A DNA stretch of 7,027 nt from Candidatus Omnitrophota bacterium (lineage in GTDB: Bacteria; Omnitrophota; Gorgyraeia; B26-G9), in contig JAGYOO010000074.1 in the NCBI GenBank assembly GCA_018399295.1, positions 1 through 7,027 on the forward strand, given 5' to 3'. Every line of letters begins with the position of its first letter. Positions within the stretch are counted from its first letter, which is position 1. The notes beneath the pieces are model-generated. The model was given only the letters and a program-made list of their open reading frames with translations. It had not been told where the DNA came from and searched no databases. The translations under genes were made by a program, and so were the position numbers. Shown in pieces: positions 1-5,777 of the stretch.

Positions 1-904
1 GTTCGTGCTTTTTTCTTTGCTGGTTCTGGGGATTCCGCTCTATCTCAGCCTTATCTTCGCGGCGATTGCTACCGCTACCGCGCCGGCGGCTTTAATAATG
101 GTTGTCCGTCAGTATAAGGCCCGGGGCCGGTTTACCGAAATTTTAATGGGTGTGGTGGCGCTTGATGACGCTTGGGGCCTTATTATTTTTTCCGTTTGCA
201 TGGCCTTTGCTCAAAAGATATTTTATAATCAGTCCGCCGGGTTTTTTGCCGTAGTTTTGAGCGCGACCCGGGAGATTTTTTTGTCGTTTCTGCTCGGAGG
301 GGCTATCGGTGGTTTGTTTAGCCTGCTGGCGCGGAAGGTTAAAAATTCCCGCGACCTCCTTGTCTATACCTTGGGCCTGATAATGCTGACTGCGGGTCTG
401 GCGCTGCATTTTCATCTTTCAGTATTGTTGGCCTGCATGTTCCTGGCTACGATTATCGTGAATCTTAACTCGCAGAGTTTCCAGTTTTTCGATGTGGTGC
501 AGGGGGTGGACTGGCCGATATATCTACTTTTTTTCGTGATCGCCGGGGCGAATATGGAGCTGGGGTTGCTGAAGGATCTCGGAGGGATCGGGGTTGTGTA
601 TCTGATTACCCGGATGACCGGAAAGTTTGTTGGAACCTTTCTGGGGTCAGTGTTGTCCCATGCTGCCGAAGATGTTAAACGCTATCTGGCTCTGGCCCAG
701 ATGCCGCAGGCGGGTGTGGCCTTAGGTATGGCGCTTATCGCTAAGGCCAGCTTTGAAGAAATGGGTAACTGGATATTTACGGTAGTGGCTGCGACCACGG
801 TTATCTATGAGATTGTCGGTCCGTATTTTGTTAAGCTGGCACTTCAGAAGGCCGGGCAGATCCCGCAACAGGAAACAATGGAGGTTTTACGTGAAGCTAC
901 CTAA
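1..904 (+). CDS. Cation:proton antiporter, CPA2/Kef type (5'-truncated)
   Basis: C-terminal part of an integral inner-membrane monovalent cation (Na+ or K+)/proton antiporter. The frame is open from the window edge, so the GTG at 5 is probably internal and the true start lies upstream. Numbering from that GTG, residues 23-28 (TATAPA) match the unwound-helix motif of the family. Residues 54-55 are the paired aspartates of the ion-binding site (ALDDAWG), the DD form found in electrogenic CPA2 members such as NapA. Alternating hydrophobic segments fill the rest, and a GVALGMALIAK helix occurs near residues 237-247. The protein stops about 25 residues after the last hydrophobic segment, so there is no C-terminal RCK/TrkA-N nucleotide-binding domain as in KefB/KefC. 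The last 14 nt overlap the next gene, implying a shared transcript and translational coupling. The exact ion cannot be told from sequence. Confidence 0.9.
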   Translation, partial: FVLFSLLVLGIPLYLSLIFAAIATATAPAALIMVVRQYKARGRFTEILMGVVALDDAWGLIIFSVCMAFAQKIFYNQSAGFFAVVLSATREIFLSFLLGGAIGGLFSLLARKVKNSRDLLVYTLGLIMLTAGLALHFHLSVLLACMFLATIIVNLNSQSFQFFDVVQGVDWPIYLLFFVIAGANMELGLLKDLGGIGVVYLITRMTGKFVGTFLGSVLSHAAEDVKRYLALAQMPQAGVALGMALIAKASFEEMGNWIFTVVAATTVIYEIVGPYFVKLALQKAGQIPQQETMEVLREAT

Positions 905-1928
905 AAATCTTAGAGTAAGTGCTACCGGGGTCGGTAGCATGCCATTTCACGATGTTGAACAGGCGTGCCGGTTGATCGTGGAGGCGTTTCCCGACCTGCC
1001 GTTTTGGCCGCAGTTGCCGATGCGGGATAACCGGGAGGGCATGCTTATTCAGTATTCTGAAAATATGCCCTGTCTGAAGCCGGATATTGAAACTAAGGGG
1101 GTTTTGTTCGATGTGACAAGGCGGGATGAATGTCTGCTGGAGTTTTATGAAAAAGCCGCGGCCGGTGATCTTGATTATTTCCGAATTAGTCCGGAATACG
1201 CGGCCGGCCTGTATTTCATGCTGGATGCCGCGCGGAACAGCCCGGCTGAATTTCTGAAGGGACAGGTAACCGGCCCGCTGACCTTTTTAGCCTCAGTGCC
1301 TGATGCCTCCGGTCAGGCCCTGTTGTTCGATGAGATGATGAGTGATGCTGTGATTAAGGCTCTGGCCCTGAAGGCGGCCTGGCAGGCCCGGGAGATCGCT
1401 CGCGCCGGTAAGGTGCCGCTGATTTTTTTTGATGAGCCTTATTTGGCTGGTTTCGGCTCGGCCTTTTGTCAGTTAAGCCGGGAGAGGGTGATCTCCGCGT
1501 TGAAGGAGCTGTTTGGTTTTGTCCGCGCTCATCAGGAGTGTCTGATTGGGGTGCACTGCTGTGGCAATACTGACTGGGGGATGATGCTGGAGACCGGGTT
1601 GGATGTGATTAATTTTGATTTTTACGCTTATGGAAAGAATTTTCTTCTGTATCCAAAGGAGATTCGCCAATTTGTCGCCTCCGGCGGGATGATCGCCTGG
1701 GGCGCGGTGCCGACGACTGATTTCAGTGCTGAATTGTCTGTGGATATGCTGGCTGACCGGTTGGGGGGGGCATTTCAGGTGTTAGAGGAAAAAGGCATGT
1801 CAAAGACGGAATTAAAGGCAGCCTCTCTGATTACTACTGCCTGTGGATTGGGATTGCTGGAGCTGGAATTGGCGGAAAAGCTTAACCGCTGGAGTGCCGG
1901 GCTTTCGATGAAGATGATTGGATTATAG
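891..1928 (+). CDS. MetE-like core methionine synthase / UROD-MetE superfamily methyltransferase
   Basis: A 345-aa cytoplasmic protein of the cobalamin-independent methionine synthase C-terminal (catalytic) barrel family. The frame is open back to an ATG at 807, but GTG 891 is preferred: GGAGG lies at about 880-884 with good spacing, and residues 13-18 then give the usual N-terminal GVGSMP motif. Other visible motifs are DEP at 181-183, H222-C-C224 and CGL at 318-320. By comparison with MetE (His-x-Cys, an acidic residue, then Cys in a CGL context), H222, C224 and C318 are the likely zinc ligands that activate the homocysteine thiol; D243 is the candidate acidic ligand. The protein is less than half the length of canonical MetE (about 750 aa) and has no N-terminal barrel. 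Short homologues of this kind are reported to take the methyl group from a corrinoid rather than methyltetrahydrofolate triglutamate; whether this one does is inference. It overlaps the upstream antiporter by 14 nt. Confidence 0.8.
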   Translation: MKLPKNLRVSATGVGSMPFHDVEQACRLIVEAFPDLPFWPQLPMRDNREGMLIQYSENMPCLKPDIETKGVLFDVTRRDECLLEFYEKAAAGDLDYFRISPEYAAGLYFMLDAARNSPAEFLKGQVTGPLTFLASVPDASGQALLFDEMMSDAVIKALALKAAWQAREIARAGKVPLIFFDEPYLAGFGSAFCQLSRERVISALKELFGFVRAHQECLIGVHCCGNTDWGMMLETGLDVINFDFYAYGKNFLLYPKEIRQFVASGGMIAWGAVPTTDFSAELSVDMLADRLGGAFQVLEEKGMSKTELKAASLITTACGLGLLELELAEKLNRWSAGLSMKMIGL

Positions 1929-2621
1929 AATATCAGCAACCTTCACGTAGCGCCAATTGCCGGAAGGCAGGTTGCCAAGCCGGAGTTTGCCGAAACGGGT
2001 TCGTTTAAGCTTGATCACCGGATTTCTGGTAGAGGCGAACATGAGGCGGATCTGCCGTTTGCGGCCCTCTCTCAGGACGATCTGCACCCGGGTTTTCTGG
2101 TGGTCCATGTTCAGGATTCGGATGCGGCTGGGGCCGGTGAGACCGCCTTCGATTTCCAGTCCGCCTTGTTCCAGCTTGCGGCGATCCGATTCACTCAGTT
2201 TTCCCTCCAGCTCGGCCTCGTATTCTCTTTCTACCTGATATCGGGGATGGCTCAGGCGCTGGGTAAAGGCTCCGTCATTTGTCAGTAAAATCAGGCCTTC
2301 GGTGTCCTTGTCCAGTCTGCCGACAGGAAACAGGCGCACATCCGCGGACGCCAGCTCGAGTACGGTATGCTTGGCGTGAGGGTCGCTTGTCGTGCTGATG
2401 TATCCGACCGGTTTGTTTAGTGCCACGTAAACGTGTTCCGGCTGGCCCAGGACCTTGCCCTCGACAATAATCTCATCTTTTTTCGGGTCGGCCTTGACTC
2501 CCATATCCGTAATAGTTGTGCCGTTTATCCGGACCTTGCCGGCGCGGATAAGTTCATCAGCTTTGCGGCGCGAGCAGTGCCCGCTTGCCGCGATTACCTT
2601 GTTTAAGCGTTCGTTGGCCAT
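1923..2621 (-). CDS. rluB: rRNA pseudouridine synthase, RsuA/RluB family
   Basis: A 232-aa RNA-modifying enzyme that isomerises a uridine in 16S or 23S rRNA to pseudouridine. Residues about 3-50 form an S4 RNA-binding domain (ERLNKVIAASGHCSRRKADE, then RINGTTI). The catalytic domain follows, with LNKPVGYIST at 68-77, the signature GRLDKDTEGL at 101-110 carrying the presumed catalytic Asp104, and the conserved REGRKRQIRLM at 184-194. Length is normal for the family. The specific target (RluB-type 23S U2605 or RsuA-type 16S U516) cannot be settled from sequence, so the symbol is tentative. The ATG at 2621 has no Shine-Dalgarno sequence, but a -10-like element lies 6 nt upstream, so the mRNA may be leaderless. 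The gene converges on the MetE-like gene and their ends overlap by 6 nt. It is divergent from the CBS gene. Confidence 0.92.
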   Translation of the reverse strand: MANERLNKVIAASGHCSRRKADELIRAGKVRINGTTITDMGVKADPKKDEIIVEGKVLGQPEHVYVALNKPVGYISTTSDPHAKHTVLELASADVRLFPVGRLDKDTEGLILLTNDGAFTQRLSHPRYQVEREYEAELEGKLSESDRRKLEQGGLEIEGGLTGPSRIRILNMDHQKTRVQIVLREGRKRQIRLMFASTRNPVIKLKRTRFGKLRLGNLPSGNWRYVKVADIL

Positions 2622-2627
2622 AAGTGG

Positions 2628-2657
2628 AGTTTACCATAAAAATCTTTTTTTCGGCAA
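2628..2657 (-). promoter_or_regulatory. Candidate promoter for the pseudouridine synthase gene
   Basis: On the minus strand a TTGCCG -35-like hexamer (2652-2657) is separated by 18 nt from TAAACT (2628-2633), which is preceded by TGG as an extended -10. Each hexamer matches consensus at 4 of 6 positions. Transcription would start at or within one or two bases of the ATG at 2621, giving a leaderless or nearly leaderless mRNA. This agrees with the absence of a ribosome-binding site. The match is only moderate. Confidence 0.35.
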
Positions 2658-2692
2658 ATTCAGAAATAATCACCAACTGAATTCAGATCAAA

Positions 2693-2743
2693 CCGCGGGC
2701 ACAAGACTGCTGATTCGTCGGATGTTTACTTCTTTGCCCGCGG
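2693..2743. repeat. Inverted repeat between divergent genes
   Basis: A perfect 9-bp GC-rich inverted repeat, CCGCGGGCA at 2693-2701 and its complement at 2735-2743. It is extended by 4 more pairs (2703-2706 with 2731-2734) past one bulged C at 2702, leaving a 24-nt loop. On the plus strand it is followed by ATTTTAACCTTTTT, a broken T-rich tract. It lies upstream of both flanking genes, so it is not the terminator of either. It could end antisense readthrough from the 891-1928 gene, be part of a small RNA, or be a protein-binding site. Confidence 0.55.
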
Positions 2744-2781
2744 ATTTTAACCTTTTTCTCCTAAATCAGACGGAGAACAAC

Positions 2782-2793
2782 GTCAACGTTGAC
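2782..2793. promoter_or_regulatory. Perfect 12-bp palindrome over the -35 box (possible operator)
   Basis: GTCAACGTTGAC is a perfect palindrome covering all but the last base of the -35 hexamer TTGACA at 2789-2794. The hexamer CAACGT also occurs twice in tandem at 2778-2789. A dimeric repressor bound here would block RNA polymerase. The regulator is unknown, and the palindrome may partly be chance because half of it is the consensus -35 box. Confidence 0.35.
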
Positions 2794-2816
2794 AAGCGGC
2801 CAATGGAAGTTATACA
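2789..2816 (+). promoter_or_regulatory. Sigma70-type promoter of the CBS-domain gene
   Basis: TTGACA at 2789-2794, a 16-nt spacer, then TATACA at 2811-2816: a perfect -35 and a 5-of-6 -10. The predicted transcription start is near 2822-2824, giving a 5' leader of about 20 nt before the ATG at 2845. This placement argues against the upstream in-frame GTG at 2821 as the start codon. Confidence 0.7.
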
Positions 2817-2844
2817 CTAGGTGAACAGACCTATGGAGAAGCAG

Positions 2845-3300
2845 ATGAAAGCAGCTGATATAATGACGCGTAAGCTCAAGACCATAACTCCCTCAGTGCC
2901 GGTGCGGGAGGTGGCCGCGTTTTTCGTAAAGGAACGTATCAGCGGTGCGCCGGTCGTGGACGCGGAAGGTCATTTTCTCGGCATTGTGACGGAAGAAGAC
3001 CTTATTTTTCAGGATAAGAAGATTCACCTGCCCACCTTTCTTAACATATTTTCCAATATTATCCCTCTGGGAATCGAGCATCTTGGCGAAGAAATCAGAA
3101 AGATTGCTGCGACTCAGGCCAGGGAAGTAATGCAGCAAAAACCTGTTTCTATTAGTCCGGGAACGTCTGTGGAAGAGATAGCCACTCTAATGACTGAGAG
3201 AAAGGCGCATTATCTGCCTGTGCTGAATAAGGGGCAGATAATGGGAGTGGTTACTAAACGGGACCTGATCCGGGCGGTGGCAAAAGGCAAGGTCTGGTAG
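2845..3300 (+). CDS. CBS-domain-pair protein
   Basis: A 151-aa soluble protein made almost entirely of two CBS motifs (a Bateman module), which usually bind adenine nucleotides or S-adenosylmethionine and act as an energy or ligand sensor. CBS1 spans about residues 1-55 (ADIMTRKLKTITP, then GAPVVD, GIVTEEDL). A linker of about 35 residues contains hydrophobic LPTFLNIFSNIIPLGIEHLG. CBS2 spans about 92-147 (AREVMQQKPVSISPG, HYLPVL, GVVTKRDL). The start at 2845 is chosen because GGAG at 2835-2838 is 6 nt upstream, because family members typically begin M-K-A-x-D-I-M, and because the predicted transcription start is near 2823; GTG 2821 and ATG 2833 are in frame but less likely. No effector domain is fused, so it probably acts on a partner. 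The SPFH genes follow after 46 nt with no terminator between, suggesting cotranscription. Confidence 0.88.
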   Translation: MKAADIMTRKLKTITPSVPVREVAAFFVKERISGAPVVDAEGHFLGIVTEEDLIFQDKKIHLPTFLNIFSNIIPLGIEHLGEEIRKIAATQAREVMQQKPVSISPGTSVEEIATLMTERKAHYLPVLNKGQIMGVVTKRDLIRAVAKGKVW

Positions 3301-3346
3301 TCCGCAACTGCCTGTCCCGCGAGTTTAACCCCCTAAGGAGAGATTT

Positions 3347-4492
3347 ATGAATGAAAAAGAGGAGTTTTTGCAGATGGTCGCGAGCTTTCGCAGCGGAGAT
3401 ATTTTAAGGAAAATCGGAGGCAGCGTCGGTCTTCTCGTTGTTGCCGCGATGCTGATGTTCTTTTTAACTAACTGTCTGTATTATGTAAGGCCAAATCATT
3501 TCGCGATAAAACAGGTTAATATCGGGGTTCGCCCCGGGGTCAGGGATAAGGTCTATTCCTCCGGGTTTCATGTTATCGCGCCGTTCGGGGTCCATCTTAT
3601 GCACAGTTTCCCCCGGGATATTCAGGCCTTTGAAATGAATGCCTATCTGGAACATAAGGCCAAAGACAAGCAGTTTAACATGCAGTTTTCCCGCAGCGCC
3701 ATGCAGAAGAGCGGTACATCCGGTCGGGGCCTGCAGATAGACAAGGCCGCCCATATCCAGACTTCCGACGGGTTTTACGTGGACGTGGATGTTACGGTCC
3801 TCTATCATATTTCCGATCCGTACAAACTGATTACGACCATTGGTCCGGGCCGGCTGTACGAGGATAATGGGATCGTGCCCAAGGTGGAGCCCACGCTGAA
3901 AGAGACCCTGGGGGAGATGACTACTGAACAGTTTTTCCAAAGTCCGCTGCGCGTGAAAAAGGCGGAGGAGGCCCGGGCTCTTCTGAACCTGGAGTTGAAT
4001 TCAAAAGGGATCACGGTCGATCATGTTCTGATCCGCTATTTTAAGTACAGCGATGAGATTCAGAAAAATATCGAAGAGAAAAAGCTTAAGGACCAGCTTG
4101 TATTCACCAATCAGTCCAAGGCCCGGGCCGCGACCGAAGAGGCCAAGGTGAAGAAGGTTCGGGAAGAAGGCGAGGTCAATGTCCGGATAAGGATGGAGGA
4201 AGGCCGGGCGTACGCGGTGAGAAAAATTGCCGAGAAAGATCTGTACACCCGGAAAAAGCATGCTGAGGGGGATCTGTTGATGAAACTGGCTGAGGCCCGA
4301 CGCACGGAACTTGTAAATAACGCTTACCAGCAAAAGGGATCGGACAAGCTGGTCGGATTGAGGATGGCTGATGTGCTCATGGGGCTGGATGTGATCGTCC
4401 TGCCGTCGACCGGAGCCAACGGATTTAATCCGCTTGATCTGGAGAAAAGTCTTAGATTATTCGGCATTGCTGAAGAGGAGGGCAAACGATAA
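3347..4492 (+). CDS. SPFH/band-7 domain protein, single membrane anchor
   Basis: A 381-aa SPFH (stomatin/prohibitin/flotillin/HflK-C) protein. Proteins of this family oligomerise into membrane-associated cages or rafts and often regulate proteases or organise membrane domains. The start has AAGGAG at 3335-3340, 6 nt away. Residues 1-23 are charged and predicted cytoplasmic, and 24-46 form one transmembrane helix. The SPFH domain follows from about 48 to 235 (for example GFHVIAPFGVHLMHSFPRDI, TSDGFYVDVDVTVLYHI). Residues about 236-320 are a highly charged coiled coil (EEKKLKDQ, EEAKVKKVREEGE). Residues 338-374 form a conserved C-terminal cap (LRMADVL, VLP, SLRLFGI). The N-in topology places the SPFH domain in the periplasm, as for HflK/HflC. 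A Cys at 43 sits inside the helix in LTNC and is not a normal lipobox. Its stop overlaps the start of the downstream paralogue (TAATG). Confidence 0.88.
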   Translation: MNEKEEFLQMVASFRSGDILRKIGGSVGLLVVAAMLMFFLTNCLYYVRPNHFAIKQVNIGVRPGVRDKVYSSGFHVIAPFGVHLMHSFPRDIQAFEMNAYLEHKAKDKQFNMQFSRSAMQKSGTSGRGLQIDKAAHIQTSDGFYVDVDVTVLYHISDPYKLITTIGPGRLYEDNGIVPKVEPTLKETLGEMTTEQFFQSPLRVKKAEEARALLNLELNSKGITVDHVLIRYFKYSDEIQKNIEEKKLKDQLVFTNQSKARAATEEAKVKKVREEGEVNVRIRMEEGRAYAVRKIAEKDLYTRKKHAEGDLLMKLAEARRTELVNNAYQQKGSDKLVGLRMADVLMGLDVIVLPSTGANGFNPLDLEKSLRLFGIAEEEGKR

Positions 4493-5538
4493 TGAAAAAA
4501 ATAAAAGTCGCCGCACTGATCCTGATCCTGGCGATAGCTGCCTCAGGCTGCATGCCGCACTCTACCGGCTCTACCGAAGTCGGGGTCAGAACGATAAAAT
4601 GGTCGCTGTTTGCGGAAAAGGGAGTGGAGCAGAAGGTCTACGCGCCCGGAACCACCTATTTCTTTCCGCCGTTCATAAACGACTGGCATACTTTCGATAC
4701 AAAGCTGCGCAACATGGAGATGACGATCAGTCGGAATCAGGGTTCGCACGCCGGGGCCGATGATCTTTTGTTCAAGTCTGTGGATGGAAATGATATCAGC
4801 CTGGATGTGATCATCGCTTATCGGATCGATCCGGCAAAGGTACCGTATCTTCTGCAGTTTGTGGCAAAGGACAATCTCGATTTGGAGGAAAAGGTGGTAA
4901 GGCCGATCTCCCGCACCATTACCCGGGATCTTTACGGTGAGCTTAAGACCGAGGAATTTTACATTGCAAACAAGCGCACGGAAAAAGCGGATAAGGCGAT
5001 CAGCCGGCTGAATGAGGTATTGAATCCTTACGGGGTAATTGTTGAAAACGTGCTGTCCAAGGATTACCGGTTCAATCCGGCTTATCAAAAAGCCATTGAA
5101 GAAAAAAAGATTGCTGATCAGATAGCCGAGCGCTATAAATCCGAAGTTTTTGCCACTGTCGAAGAGTACAAGCAGAAGCTTGAACACGCGCAGGGAGAGG
5201 TTAATAAGATGATTGCCGGGGTTGACGGGGAGTTTGAGCGGGCAAAGATCGAAGCGGATGCCTACTTTGAAAAGCAGAAACTTCTGGCCCAGGCCTTGGA
5301 GGCAGAAGCTCAGGCTGAAGCCACGGGGATAACCCGGACAGTTGAGGCTCTGAATAATTCCGGCGGAGTCACGATGGTGAAGCTGCGGTTGGCCGAGGCA
5401 TTGGCGGGCAAGAGCATTTACCTGCTGCCGTTTTCTGAAAACGGGGGAATGGATCTTAAAACTACTGACATCAATGAACTTCTGCGGGTTTATGGGGTTC
5501 AGGCAGCGGGAGGGAAAAGCACCGCGCCGTCAAGATAA
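4492..5538 (+). CDS. SPFH/band-7 domain lipoprotein, paralogue of the upstream gene
   Basis: A 348-aa SPFH-family protein. Unlike most family members it has no membrane-spanning helix after processing. Residues 1-20 are a type II signal peptide (positively charged MKKIK, hydrophobic stretch, AASGC lipobox), so Cys20 should be lipidated and the SPFH domain lies in the periplasm or at the outer membrane. The SPFH domain spans about 27-200 (GNDISLDVIIAYRIDP at 99-114), a coiled coil rich in E, K and A spans about 200-285, and the C-terminal cap at 298-336 (LRLAEAL, LLPF, LLRVYGV) closely matches that of the upstream protein. The start overlaps the previous stop by 1 nt, with AGGAGG at about 4476-4481, so the two are translationally coupled and probably made in fixed ratio, as HflK and HflC are. 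The function is inferred only from fold. Confidence 0.88.
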   Translation: MKKIKVAALILILAIAASGCMPHSTGSTEVGVRTIKWSLFAEKGVEQKVYAPGTTYFFPPFINDWHTFDTKLRNMEMTISRNQGSHAGADDLLFKSVDGNDISLDVIIAYRIDPAKVPYLLQFVAKDNLDLEEKVVRPISRTITRDLYGELKTEEFYIANKRTEKADKAISRLNEVLNPYGVIVENVLSKDYRFNPAYQKAIEEKKIADQIAERYKSEVFATVEEYKQKLEHAQGEVNKMIAGVDGEFERAKIEADAYFEKQKLLAQALEAEAQAEATGITRTVEALNNSGGVTMVKLRLAEALAGKSIYLLPFSENGGMDLKTTDINELLRVYGVQAAGGKSTAPSR

Positions 5539-5544
5539 AACCGG

Positions 5545-5574
5545 TTGACAGGAAGATTTAAACCCGCTTATAAT
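5545..5574 (+). promoter_or_regulatory. Consensus sigma70-type promoter
   Basis: TTGACA at 5545-5550 and TATAAT at 5569-5574, both perfect, with an 18-nt spacer. Predicted transcription starts at about 5581-5582, which is the ATG of the small membrane protein gene. It begins 6 nt after the stop of the SPFH lipoprotein gene, so it likely drives an independent transcript carrying the small protein, the thioredoxin-like lipoprotein and the DUF192 gene. An 8-bp palindrome, AACCGGTT (5539-5546), touches the -35 box. Confidence 0.75.
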
Positions 5575-5581
5575 TATGTCT

Positions 5582-5749
5582 ATGAATTACTTAGGAGAGG
5601 CGCTTGCCGCTTCTGCGACATTTATGGCGGGTTTTTTCTTTTTAAACTGGATCTTTCTCCGGAAGATCAAACATAAAAAGATCTATACTCTGATTATTGA
5701 AGTCGCCTATTTCCTTGTGTTCTGGAGTATTGTGTATTCCCGGATTTAG
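5582..5749 (+). CDS. Small two-helix membrane protein of unknown function (leaderless start)
   Basis: A 55-aa reading frame with two clear hydrophobic helices, residues about 7-25 and 35-51, joined by a basic loop (RKIKHKK at 27-33). By the positive-inside rule the loop is cytoplasmic and both ends face outward. I do not recognise the family. There is no ribosome-binding site before either candidate ATG. The ATG at 5576 lies only 1 nt past the -10 box and upstream of the predicted transcription start, so ATG 5582, at or next to that start, is preferred: the mRNA would be leaderless. Reality is supported by a perfect promoter placed exactly for it, by a long amphipathic-free hydrophobic composition typical of small membrane proteins, and by its filling the gap before the thioredoxin gene (28 nt). 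Another possibility is that the frame is chance and the segment is only a leader. Confidence 0.6.
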   Translation: MNYLGEALAASATFMAGFFFLNWIFLRKIKHKKIYTLIIEVAYFLVFWSIVYSRI

Positions 5750-5777
5750 GAGACCGGGTGATTAGAAAGGCCAGATC

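Noticed and set aside
807..890. Upstream ATG extension of the MetE-like protein
   Set aside because: The added 28 residues lie inside the antiporter gene, are Arg-rich like an out-of-frame reading, and GTG 891 has a strong ribosome-binding site and the family N-terminal motif.
2677..2686. CTGAATTCAG 10-bp palindrome
   Set aside because: Short, AT-centred and not placed on a promoter element; likely chance.
2455..2820. Plus-strand 121-aa open frame across the pseudouridine synthase start
   Set aside because: Much of it is antisense to a well-supported gene, the rest covers the promoter region, and it shows no recognisable domain.
2821..2844. GTG 2821 and ATG 2833 as starts of the CBS protein
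   Set aside because: The predicted transcription start is near 2823, and the ribosome-binding site GGAG serves ATG 2845.
3464..3940. 158-aa minus-strand open frame inside the first SPFH gene
   Set aside because: Antisense shadow with no recognisable motif.
4543..5187. 214-aa minus-strand open frame inside the SPFH lipoprotein gene
   Set aside because: It is a shadow of the coding strand with no domain, no ribosome-binding context and no conserved motif; the plus-strand gene is unambiguous.
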